From: Adiantum capillus-veneris
Lineage: Eukaryota > Streptophyta > Polypodiopsida > Polypodiales > Pteridaceae
Assembly: GCA_014529385.2 (NCBI GenBank)
Contig: CM043969.1
Location: 33,074,446-33,138,445, forward strand
Reading direction: 5' to 3'
DNA length: 64,000 bases
Shown: positions 9,647-19,990 of the stretch, one piece after another
How the letters are laid out: every line of letters begins with the position of its first letter
Position numbering within the stretch: the first letter of the stretch is position 1
Notes under the pieces: model-generated
Databases searched by the model: none
What the model was told of the DNA's origin: nothing
What the model saw: the letters and a program-made list of their open reading frames with translations, nothing else
Position numbers and translations under genes: made by a program

Positions 9647-12600
9647 TCATTCATGATCAGCAGTAGCAAAGAGAGATATGAGACTCGCCGCATCACAGGT
9701 CTCCTCATCCCTCACCAACACTGCTTGATCCACAGACAGCTCATCTTGCTCCACCATCATCAATCTAGCATGATACAATTTAAGACGCAATCCATTTACC
9801 CTTGACTTATGTAGAACACCATCAAGGTTAGCCAGCTGATATGTGCCATTTGGAAAACACTCCACTACCTTGAAAGGGCCTTCCCACTTAATTTGAAACT
9901 TCTTTTGGAAGGTGTTGTCCAGCTTACTGTTGTAGCGCAAAACCAAGTCATGTTTCTTGATACCCTTACTTTTGACCTGTTCATTTATCTTTGCCAAAGC
10001 CTTATCCTGCATCTGCCCATAATGCTCCAATGCGCTCATCCTATCCAACTGGACCTTTTGTAACTGCAAGAGTCTCTCTTTGAATGCATCACTAGGAGGC
10101 CCAAGCAACTTCTCTAACATTTTGACCGCGGGCAACTCTACCTCCACAGGCAATAGTGCTTCCTTTCCATACACCAAATGAAATGGAGTAAACCATGTAC
10201 CTGTCTTCACCGAAGTACGGTAAGCCCATAATCCACTAGGCAATTCCAAATCCCAATTCTTTCCTTGGTGCTCTGTCACTTTGGAAATAATTTGTACCAA
10301 CTCACCATTGAATCTTTCATTTAAGCCATTACACTGCGGGTAATAAGTAGTGGTATGCTGGTGCCTAATCTTCATCTTTGTGCATAAGAAGTCTAGCAGT
10401 TTAGCTCTAAATCCTGGCCCCTTATCTGAAAGTAGCTCTAATGGCACCCCAAACTTGCAACATATTTCATCATACACAAATTTTGCCACATCCTTTGCAG
10501 TGATCTGTTTTACTGCTATAGCCTCTGCCCATCTAGAGAGATAGTCCACTGTCATCAAGATATAGCTTTTGCCCCTGCTTGTGATAGGTAACATGCCTAT
10601 TGCATCAATCCCCCACTTTTCAAACACATCAAACGCCATAATGGTTTTTCGTAGCTCTGGCTTCAACACTCTCTTCCCAAATGCTTGACACCTATTGCAA
10701 GACCTACACCAATGGTGAACATCCTTGTGCAAACTAGGCCATACATACCCCTCTTGCAAAATCTTATGCAAGGTGATCTTTAGAGCAAAATGGCCACCAC
10801 ATGTGCCTTCATGATTCTCTTCCAACACTCTGTAAAGCTCCTCCCGCCAAGGTACACGTCTCAACACGAGATCAGCCCCTTTCATGTATAAGACATCACC
10901 AATCAATTTTTACCTGTATGCTCTACGCACAAAGACATACTTCTTAGACTTCTGAATTTCCTTTGGAATGAAACCTGTTAGCAAAAACTCCTCTTCTTGA
11001 GCCAAACTTTCCCGGCCATGATAAAGAGGTAAAGTGGTCCTCAGCACAAATAGCTCCCCAATCATGCCTTGAGCTGCTTCATGTGCCTCTCCATTTAGAC
11101 CACGTTCAATGTGTCTGATGCTCCATGCTTCGAGCTTTTTTAACAAGCCTTTAATTCTAAAGCACATTTCCTTCAATGAGGTGTTCTTGCTCTTCCACAC
11201 ACCCAGCACTTGCTTCACCACTAACAAGGCATCACCTTTTATGCTCAACCTTCGAACCCCATGCTTCAAACAAATGTGTAATCCGGCTTCCAGAGTAGAA
11301 TATTCAGCCTCATTGTTACTATGAGCATCCAATTTGAACCCTCTCTTGCATACTAGCTTCCCTTCTGGATCATAAAGTGCTATACCCCCTGAAGCTGCAT
11401 CATGGCTCTTTCTGTATGAACCATCAAAGAACAACACATGTGCATTGCTGATCTGTGGCACTTCTTCAACTACCTTTCTCACCACCTCTTCCTTAACAAT
11501 AAGGGGATTCTCCTTGTAGGTCAACAAATCAGCTAGGGTAGCCCTTGTACTATCTTCCACTAGAAAAGAGAACTCAAACTCTTGCAACTCAATTACCCAT
11601 TTCTTCACCACATTTGACATGTTAGTACCATTAATTAACTGTGGCAAAAAGGCATAACTCGTCAAGAAAACAAAAGGCCGTGGTAGCAAGTAATGACGAA
11701 ATCGTCGACAAGTAAATATTACACTGGCCATCACTAGCTCTACTTCCGAGAACTTTCTCTTCGCTACCAGCTTCACTCGGCTTGCACAATACACTGGCCT
11801 CATATAATGGCTGCCCTTCCCCTTTTGCAATAGCATGGCTCCAATGGCATCATCCCCAACTGAGGGATTTACATAAAAAACTTTCTCCCAATCAGGAGCC
11901 TGCATGGCTGACAAACCCCCTAACACCTCTTTCACCTCTTGAAACACTTCTTCACACTTGTCATCCCATTGCAATGGATCATGCTTTGCCACTTGTTGTA
12001 ATGGATAAAGAATCTGAGAAGAAAATGGAATAAACCTTGCCATGTACTTCACTTTGTGTATAAAGGTTGCCAATTGCTTCGTACTCGTAGGTGATGGAAG
12101 AAGAATAATAGACTTAACCTTATCTGGATCAGCCTCAATGCCATTTTCTGACACCATATGGCCCAATAACTTCACCCTTGGCTGTGCTAGATGACATTTC
12201 TTTGGATTTAGTTGTCCTCCACATTCATCATATCGAGCCAATACCATCTACAGCTTCTCATGGTGTTCAGCCCTACTGCTATAGACACAGAAGTCATCCA
12301 TAAAAGCTTTAACACAACTACCAATGAATGGTTCCAACACCCAATTTGCTCTCTCTTGATAGAAGGAAGGTCCATTTGACAACCCAAATGGCAATACTGT
12401 GTAGCAATAGCAGCCCCATGGCGTAATAAAAGTTGTCTTTGTGCGGTCTTTAAGAGAAATCTTCAATTGAAAATAGCCTGAAAAACCATCACACACATTG
12501 TACCTCTCATAACCTGCCACTGAATCCAAGATCTGATCGATGAATGGAAGAGGATATGGGTTCTTCTTAGTGGCTGCGTTTAAGGGTTTAAAATCCACAC

Positions 12601-13954
12601 AAATTCTCCACTTCCCATCCTTCTTTGGACTGACTACAACTGGACTCACCCATTCTGTGGTCTCCACTGGAACTATGAACCCTGCCTTCAATAACTTGTC
12701 CACCTCTACCCGCAAGGCTTCCATTTGCTCTTGACCCATCCTTCTTAGCCTTTGCTGCACTGGCTTAGCACCTTCTTTCAGCTCTATATGCATCTCTTTG
12801 CCCTTGAACCCTCTGATCTCTTCATATGAAGTAATGAACAAATCAGGAAAACTAGCCAGCATGTGCAAATATATATCCTTCTCCATAGCTGAGAGGTCTC
12901 CACTGATCATTTGTGTCATCAATTCTTGCTTCTTTGACAACTCAACCTTGGTTTGCATCAGCCCTTCAATCACTTCATAAGGCCCTTCACTTTCATCCTC
13001 AACTTCATTTGCAAATGCGATTAAACCAGACTCCTGGATTTCTTTATCCATCAAAAGAAATGCAACATCAGCATCCTCATCACTGCTGATAGTGCTATCA
13101 CTGTCCTCGTCTGTCATCGTGGAAGAGTCTTCATCACTAGACCCATCCTCATCTTCATAAAGCTCCTCTAATCGTTTCCTTGTGTCCATATTATAAAGCT
13201 TCTTGGTACCTGTCTTTCCATAGAGGCTAATCGTACCATGTCGCCAATCTTGAACAGCTCCCACTGCACGTAACCATGGTCTGCCCAGTATAATAGGATA
13301 TGCTCCCAACCCTGCTAGCATCACATGAAAATCAACCACTACCATTGCATCATATGCCTCCACTTCTAAGCTCTTTACAACACCCAAGCATTTTACTTTT
13401 TGATGGTTTGCCAATCTGATCCGAAAACCTGACACCCCAGCCACTGTGAGACCCATCTTCTCAACGCATGAGTGTGTTATGACGCATATTTGGGCTCCGC
13501 CATCCACATAACCTTGTCCCAAATTTTTCCTTTTATGCCACACATCTACTATTGGACAAATGTCTGGTAGCTCATCCATTGCCAACACCTTTACTGAACC
13601 TCTCTCTGGCTCTTTCTCCATTGGGTTAACCATCCTCTTCCATTGTCGCTTTAGCTTAGGCACCATCTCTATAAGCTGCCCAAAAGTAACATCTGCCTTC
13701 CTGCTCGTCAGATCCTCCTTCAAGTCATAGCTTAATTGCCCATCCCCTAGTGGAAAATCTGAAACATGAAACTTTCGACGAGCTCTCCTTTTCCTCTTGG
13801 CCTTGACATCCTCGCCTTCATGGCTCTTTCCTTTCTTCTTACTAGGACCTGGGGCACTTCTTCCTTCCTTATCCTCTGTGGTCCTCTTCCCAATAGGCAT
13901 CACTAATGTATCCTCTAGCTTTGATGCCTTCTCCAAGGTGACTACACTTATCAA
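9647..13954 (-). pseudogene. pol: Pol polyprotein of element 1 (PR-RT-RH-aRH-IN), two stops
   Basis: One continuous frame broken by TAG at 12248 (CAG in origin, by context) and TAA at about 10907 (a Tyr codon in element 2). It contains protease with the active site GYVDGGAQICVI (Asp-Gly-Gly-Ala); RT with WRICVDFKPLNA, LPFGLSNGPSFYQ and the catalytic FMDDFCVY; a Ty3 RNase H (VYCASR, RFRHYLLP); a second RNase H (VLFFDGSY, NNEAEY, LSIKGDALLVVKQ, then NGEAHEAA, where the usual fourth acid Asp is His); and integrase with the H-H-C-C zinc site (HEGTCGGHFA ... WCRSCNRCQ). The D-D-E residues are in WGIDAIG, LSDKGPGF and NGLNERFNG. A GPF module (IKWEGPFKVVECFPNGTYQL) closes it. The protein would copy and insert the element, but the stops make this copy dead. 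Confidence 0.92.
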
Positions 13955-14029
13955 TTTTGTCTTTCCCTTTTCCTCCTGGGTCAGTCCACTGGTTCCTTCA
14001 TCTCCCTTAATTTCAATGCCATAATCATT

Positions 14030-15088
14030 TTACCTAGTTAGCACCTGTCTTGGCAATGGATACATGTCTCCCCCCATCCTTGGTGGCCTATCACATTGCG
14101 GGCTGATGTGACCCAACTCTCCACAAGTATAACATGTGGGCGTCTGCCTCCAAAACCTACCATTGCTTTGTCCAACACCATTCCTAGGCCTTTCTTCACC
14201 TCCTGGCTGATTTGCAAACCTCCCTCGACCTTGATTATTTCCCACTTGACCTAGCATGTTTAGGCTGAGATTCTTCATCAAATCTACCACTTGCCTCATG
14301 TCTTGCCTTATCCCATCATCTTGCACCGATGTAGTGACCACTGCTGGCATAACCTGAGTAGTAACAGGAACCACTGGTTCATGATGAACCCCTGACATGC
14401 GACCTTGTAAAGACTCTATAGGCTGAAATTCAGACCTCATTGGCAAAGACTCCACCCCTAACTGGCTCATTTTCCTCAGCTTCCACTCTTTGTTCCTTGC
14501 TACCTCTAGTGCATCTTCATATGTCCTAGGCTTCTTTAGCTCCACTCTCCAACGTATATTCTCCCAAAGACCAGCTAAGAACTTGTCCTTCTTCATCATG
14601 TCCGGCGGGGGTACCTGTGGTGATAAGGCCTTGCACATTTTCTCCCATGCCAATGAAAACTTACGTATGTACGCATCTACTGGCTCACCTTCCTTTTGCA
14701 CCAAATCCTGTACTTTTTGCCACACTTTGTCAGGATCTTCTATCTTCACAAACTCCACTTCCAACCCATGTCGTAGATTGTCCCAACTCAACCTTACAGG
14801 TGGATCAGCCACACACAACTCCTCTTCAAATGCTTTAGACCATACTCGTGCATCACTCTTCAAATAAATTTGGAGAAGGTGTAACATCTGTGCAGGGTCA
14901 TGAATCTGGTTGCTAATGCAGGCAACCTCCATCTTTTCCAAAAATTCTTCCACATCTTCATCACTTCTTCCATGAAACTCCGGATAAGAGAAAGCCATGG
15001 CTACCCAAGTTTCAATGCTTTGAGAACCCCTTTGAACACACGCGCAAGAACCCAAAACTTTTAACAACCCACTCCCCAGAAACTTCAA
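14030..15088 (-). CDS. gag: Gag polyprotein of element 1
   Basis: A 352-residue frame; the authentic start is probably the Met at about residue 31 (MAFSYPEFHGRSDEDVEEFL), where similarity to other gags begins. A Retrotrans_gag-type capsid core covers roughly residues 35-190 (DARVWSKAFEE, DAYIRKFSLAWEKM, DKFLAGLWENIRW). A Gln/Asn-rich linker is followed by one CCHC zinc knuckle, CYTCGELGHISPQC, near residue 325. Gag forms the particle and binds the RNA. The frame ends in a TAA and is directly in frame with protease downstream; element 3 has no stop at this place, so the TAA is either a readthrough stop or a mutation. Confidence 0.85.
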   Translation of the reverse strand: MKFLGSGLLKVLGSCACVQRGSQSIETWVAMAFSYPEFHGRSDEDVEEFLEKMEVACISNQIHDPAQMLHLLQIYLKSDARVWSKAFEEELCVADPPVRLSWDNLRHGLEVEFVKIEDPDKVWQKVQDLVQKEGEPVDAYIRKFSLAWEKMCKALSPQVPPPDMMKKDKFLAGLWENIRWRVELKKPRTYEDALEVARNKEWKLRKMSQLGVESLPMRSEFQPIESLQGRMSGVHHEPVVPVTTQVMPAVVTTSVQDDGIRQDMRQVVDLMKNLSLNMLGQVGNNQGRGRFANQPGGEERPRNGVGQSNGRFWRQTPTCYTCGELGHISPQCDRPPRMGGDMYPLPRQVLTR

Positions 15089-15100
15089 TGGAGCTCAACT

Positions 15101-15343
15101 TTAGATAAGGAAAAACACATGCACATCAAATGAGTTTTCATAGTTGATCATCGGAATTACAACAGGCAAAGGACATTCCAAGATCTCTCGTAATCTTCTT
15201 GGCCCGAACATAAAGACTATGCACTGCTGGAAAAAAATCTTCCTGGACACATGAACATTTATCTGGATTCTTTGAGTTAAATGAAATGGAGTGAATTGAG
15301 GGCCATTTTGATCATCCATTAAAGCCAACCATGAAGCTCCCAA
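15101..15343 (-). CDS. Conserved small ORF upstream of gag (element 1)
   Basis: An 80-residue frame, MGASWLALMDDQNGPQFTPF onward, ending just before gag. It aligns with the frame at 59782-60021 in element 3 through spaced identities: F-x-x-FHL/V-x-RI/HI, VN(V/I), a block RKIFFQQ versus RKIFYQQ, then FG-x-x-RL-x-EIL, and near the end SFDV-x-x-F. Conservation of protein sequence between two families whose DNA differs argues for selection. It matches no domain I know. It may be a separate leader ORF or the remains of an N-terminal gag extension. A copy also lies in element 2 near 40180-40390. Confidence 0.55.
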   Translation of the reverse strand: MGASWLALMDDQNGPQFTPFHLTQRIQINVHVSRKIFFQQCIVFMFGPRRLREILECPLPVVIPMINYENSFDVHVFFLI

Positions 15344-16046
15344 GAAGGCACACCTGACTTAACCTCTAATTTTGCCAAAATTTCAGCAGCATAACAGCAT
15401 AAATGGCTCAAAAGACCAAAAAACCAGCCATCATAACTTGGAAAAATTTTGGCAGAGCTTCCCCAGAAATAGAGCAGTAGGAACCCAAAATATAGACTGT
15501 ATATGTATGCATAAACTGTCAACAATAGAACCCGAGCATCAAGTAGGACTCACTAACACATAGCCTATGGCGAGGTCACAAAAAGGGTGCTCCAGCTACC
15601 TGTATCACCGAAAGGATCTCTACATTTGAGAATCCCCCAGCTCAATAAAAACCTCACGCTATCGATCCTCACACGAAGGCTAATGCAAATCGCGTATAGT
15701 CAAGTCTCAGAAATGACTATCTTCCAGACCAAGTCTCAGAAATGGCTGGGACTGCCAAATACAACCAAGTACGGCTCCACAAATGCGTACAATGGCAGTT
15801 TCCACAAGTAACGTACAATCCAGTAGACAATGCGCTTAAATAGGCGCCAAGTGATGCATACCCACAACAACTGCAAGTGACACCAATGCTAGTATATCAC
15901 TGTACTCTAGCTACGTGTACCTGTGTGAATCACCTGTACCTGTACCTATCCCTATAACCTGTAACCTGTAACCTGTAATCTGCAACCTGCAACCTGTAAT
16001 CCCGAATCTCGAAGCTTGAAGCTCGAAGCAGAAGGTACTCGAAGAA

Positions 16047-16066
16047 GATCCTCCGTGGGGGCGCCA
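16047..16066 (-). promoter_or_regulatory. Primer-binding site of element 1
   Basis: On the minus strand the site reads TGGCGCCCCCACGGAGGATC, six bases inside the 5' LTR. TGGCGCC- starts are common in Tat-type elements. I did not identify the matching tRNA. Element 2 has the variant TGGTGCCCCCATGGAGGATC and element 3 TGGTGCCCCCACTGAGGAG, so the site is conserved among the three. Confidence 0.75.
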
Positions 16067-16072
16067 AAAGAA

Positions 16073-17210
16073 TGTGAGCGGGATGAAAACACACACAGCG
16101 CCTCTATAACGACCCGACACACACTCTTGGGAAGATACACACACACACTATGGGGCACCACTCGGCTTACACAACACACCAGGCCGAGACAGGGAACACA
16201 CCTCTGGAGTGAGAGGAGAGAGACTATCCACTTGCCCACTCCACACAGACACACACACACACACACCCAAAAAACTCAGCTCAAAAGAGGAGAATTTATG
16301 ATGTTTAGATACAAATGAGCTTGGGCCAACACCAATGGGGCAAACAGCTCACACAATATGGGTAAAAGATACCAGATACAATCACAAACTGGAGCAGAAA
16401 CTTCGCTCATAGGAGAAACTTACATAGCCAAAATAGAAAAAAAAGAGGGAGGAATTTGGAAAAATGGACAGTGCCATCGCGTCCGGAACGGCCCAAAACC
16501 CCAGTCTACAATGTCAAAGTGTTCAAATCCAACCTCGGATGAGCAGTTTACGGTCAAAACAGGCTCCAAAATGAGCAAAAACACAGCTGCGGCTGTTCCT
16601 CCTCTCTTCTCCACGTTTTTTCTGGTCTTCTCTCATTTTTTTCAGTTCCCACACTTAGCTTTTTTAGTTGGTCACCCTTGGCCTTTTAGATGACCTCAAA
16701 CGGACCCCGAACAGGCCAAAAACTGACCTCGCAGTGCATAGTTGTCACCTTTTTGCATCATCCGCACACCTGGCACTCATTTCTTTTCATAATGCGTCTC
16801 GCAACCACATGAAGTGGCCCCAAAAAGTGGTCCTAATGATGAAATTTCTGCATAACTCTCACAAGAAAACACCCACGTTGTGTCCGTCCTCATCCGCGTG
16901 CAAATATTGACCTCGTTCGCCCTCCTGACGCCACTAGATGCCATCTGACGCACCTGCTTACCTCATGTCGTCGGCCCGCGGATAGCTTCCTCAAGAAGTT
17001 TTATGCGCTACCAACTCCTCCTTATTGTAGAAAAAACACAATGGTACTGGTAATAGTGAAAATCGATGCACTATGTACACCCTGTCCTACCTGTACACAT
17101 GTGGGCCCCACGTAACCACCTGGCTCTGAAAAATGGGCAATTCTTTATTTGATGCACCATGCATGTATATGTACATATGCGCAATCCCTTGCTCCAAAAA
17201 ACTCCTGACA
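16073..17210 (-). repeat. 5' LTR of element 1
   Basis: The 1138-bp partner of 8480-9618. It carries the promoter side of the minus-strand element, although I could not point to a clear TATA box. The outer flank is TCGT, repeating the four bases before the other LTR. Confidence 0.95.
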
Positions 17211-17960
17211 TCGTCTATATCTACGACTCTTTTGGTCAAAATATATGCTCGTTTGATCACAACATCGAAGCTTGATTTCCGATGGAGGAGAGTTTGGCTC
17301 TAAACAGATTTCTGAGTTCACTTGGGTAATAGACTTCAGCTCTAGAGAGGATGGGCTATAATAGATTCTTTCCTCTAAAATGAACCATCCTTTCTGATCT
17401 ATCGTTGGATGCACGTCTATGAGCTGGTATGTGGGTCGTTCAAACACTGGTTGATCCTTTTTGTACAGTTTTCCCTTTTGGTCTACATAGTGTGCATATG
17501 AATGTTGTGTACCATACAAAGCTAACATCATTCTCTCTGATGTGTCTCTTAGACTCGTGAATGATTGCACACTTATGGCAGTGGATGCAAAATCTTTTTC
17601 AAATTTAACATTCTTTTCAACCTTTGGTGATATCTCGACACCTTGACTACATTCATGCAAGAATTTGTTGTTCAAAGAATCAATTTTAAGCTTTTCAGAT
17701 GTCTGTGCATCTTTATGTTGATTTTGAATTTGTAGTGTTTTTACTAGTGCTTCTAATGGTAATGCAAAATCATCTGATTGCATGATAAGTGATGAATTAA
17801 ATGCACTTACATCAAGATTTGCATTTCCAATTTGCTTTGTACCTTGCTTGGCAGTTGATGTATCCCTGTTGTTGTCAGGATTTCTTGGAAAATCTTCAGC
17901 AAAATGTACACCTTTTCGTGCACAATCCTGAGCAATACGCCATGACTGGCAGTATTTCAT
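17211..17960 (-). pseudogene. Element 0 polyprotein, repeat-motif part upstream of element 1
   Basis: About 250 residues before the frame runs into the element 1 LTR at 17210. Its start is hydrophilic (ARKGVHFAEDFPRNPD). The second half holds three repeats of a Y/F-x-D-x-x-G/S-x-x-Y/F pattern: AHYVDQKGKLYKKDQ, PTIDQKGWFILEERI and IYFDQKSRRYRR. The motifs are spaced 30-60 residues apart in probable beta-rich segments. Nothing here matches gag, RT or integrase that I know. Position, between the leader and a retropepsin-like domain, suggests a gag-equivalent structural protein; this is inference. Confidence 0.5.
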
Positions 17961-18078
17961 TTGGTTCTATCATGTCAAGCTCTAACTGAGAAGTTTCATC
18001 TTCTATGCTGACCAAGTTGTCGGCATCTTCTTTTAAAACATTGAGCATCAAGTTGTAGACTGCTCCATCTTGGCCTTT

Positions 18079-18495
18079 CTACCGTCTTTGGCTTTGTTCT
18101 CCAATTAGACTGGCTTCTATTGGTTGATCTGTTGGATCTTGCAATTCTGGCTCTCGATTATAGATCCGACCACTGTAATCCATGTACAATGACCCTGATT
18201 GCATATGCACCAAATAGATGCTTTGCGGACTTGTGCAGATTTCTAGATAATCACTTTGGTTGATATTTTGCACTTCTATCTGCACTTCATCTTTAAGCTT
18301 GCAATACCTGGCTCCACTGAAGTCTATGAACATCTGGGAGTTCTCTAAATCTGGCTTTACTCTGATCAACAGGATCTTGGCTCCTGTGTTGTTTTTGCTA
18401 CTCATCAAGTATCTATCGCCTTTGAATCTGCATATAAGACTTTGTCTCCATTGTAGCCATATAACTATAGAATTTTCTCTATTGCAGTTGTGCAT
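18079..18495 (-). pseudogene. Element 0 polyprotein, N-proximal repeat-motif part
   Basis: A 138-residue frame with two clear motif copies about 47 residues apart (QMFIDFSGARYCKLKDE and SLYMDYSGRIYNREPE). A third copy (LYADSKG-type) begins in the neighbouring frame at about 18430, implying a frameshift there. A likely upstream start, MDSNRAENRPENSSTVEEAS, lies at about 18567 in that other frame. It ends in a stop at 18079, about 120 bp before the next part of the same protein. The family is unknown. Confidence 0.45.
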
Positions 18496-18763
18496 GTGTT
18501 GCCACTGCTACTAGCTTCCTCTACTGTACTTGAATTCTCGGGTCGATTCTCGGCTCGATTTGAGTCCATGTTGACTTAATTCACAAAAACTGTCAATTGG
18601 CAGATTCTGGTATTGATTATCAGAATTTATCATGCTCAGTTTTGATAAAACTGCTTGTGGAAAAGCACTTTTGCAGTTGCTTGCTCTTCAGATTCACAAG
18701 AGTTGATTAACTCTAGCTCGACAGCTTTAGAATTAATTGCAACCTTTTGAAACGATGAAAGGC

Positions 18764-19003
18764 TCAGCCTTTAACAGATTGATCTGCCAACCCCCATGAT
18801 TTGTCGATTTTCATCTTGATTTTGACAAATTTAAAAATTTGTCTGTCCCTCACGGCTTTGAGTTGATTGTTTTCAGCTTTTTCCAGCTCTTTGGATTCGC
18901 TTAGGCACAGTTTGCTTGATTTTTTCCAGGTCGTTGATCTCGATTTGTGCTCGCTTTGCGGTGCACTTCTCCGGCTTTGCTTTTCAGCTTTTGATTTGCT
19001 CAT
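18764..19003 (-). pseudogene. Short basic reading frame in the element 0 leader
   Basis: A 79-residue frame starting MSKSKAEKQSRRSAPQSEHK, rich in Lys, Ser and Arg. It lies between the T-rich leader and the repeat-motif protein. It could be an upstream ORF or an N-terminal nuclear-localisation-like tail, or chance. No recognised domain. Confidence 0.25.
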
Positions 19004-19947
19004 TCTGGTGTTGTTTGCTCGCGTGTAATTTTTTCGCTGTTTGGCTTTTTCTGTCTTTTTCTAGCACTTCCGGTGAGTTTCTTTTTATTTTTTCTAATTA
19101 TCTGTGAAATTTTAAATTCTCTAATTTTTTTATATTTCTACGATTTTTTATGCTCTTTTTTTGTGGGGGGGGGGTGGGGGTGATTTTTTAGATGATTTCA
19201 AAATTTTTTTGAATTTTTCTGTGCGATTTTGGGTTTTTAAAGTTTTTCTATGTGCTTTTTATTTTTCTGTGTATTGTTTTCTAAAAAACATTTAGTGAAA
19301 TTTTAGGATTTTTTGAGTTTTTTACTTTTTTTGTGAATTTTTTCTGTCAATTTTTTATTTTTCTAGAATTTTCTAAGAATGTTTTACTTTTTTAGTGAAT
19401 TTTTTATTCTTTGCTATTTTATTGTGATTTTTTAAAAAAAATTGTGAGTTTTTTCTGATCAATTTTGATTTTTCGAGACAATGTTTGAATTTTTTCTTGT
19501 TTTTTAATCCTTTTTATTTTATTCTCTTTTTTATTAATTTTTTGTGATTTTTATTTGATTTTTTATTGATTTTGTGATTTTTTATATGAATTTCTAAGAA
19601 CTTTTTAATTTTTTATGATTTTTTGAAAAAAACATTTAATAATGAGTTTTTAGTTTTTTATTGGATTTTTTTGTTTTTTCATTCTTTTTATGGATTCTTT
19701 TTTCTTTTAATGAGTTTTTGAAATTGAATGTAACAAAAATAAACAGTACCTGGAGCTGGAGGTCGTTGACTCACCTACCTCAAAGCACCGCACGGCGCGC
19801 GAGGAGCAGTGGGCAGCCTGGCGCGCTATAATCGGGGAGCAGTAGAGAAAGATGCTAGAAGACAGGCGGCTTGGCTTGGCGCACTAGCTAACAGACGAGA
19901 AGAGAGGGAGAGTGTACATGTGGGCAACATGGAATGAGGAGAGAGAA

Positions 19948-19990
<43 letters not shown>

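Larger units (their letters stand above)
8480..17210 (-). mobile_element. Element 1: complete Tat-like Ty3/gypsy retrotransposon
   Basis: Two LTRs of 1139 and 1138 bp (TGTGAG...CTGACA) flank an 6.45-kb interior read on the minus strand: PBS, a small conserved ORF, gag, protease, RT, RNase H, a second plant-type RNase H, and integrase with a GPF module. The LTRs differ at roughly three dozen sites by eye, about 3 percent. The flanks carry a TCGT duplication (8476-8479, 17211-17214). Two RNase H domains are the known hallmark of the Tat lineage. The gag-pol frame has three in-frame stops and no frameshift, so it is a moderately young, inactive copy inserted in element 0. A related, older copy is element 2. 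Confidence 0.93.

Noticed and set aside
6251-18570. Endogenous pararetrovirus as the source of element 0
   Set aside because: Only a retropepsin-like strand is shared. No RT, movement or coat domain was recognised, and an LTR with a tRNA-Asp PBS lies upstream, which fits an LTR retrotransposon.
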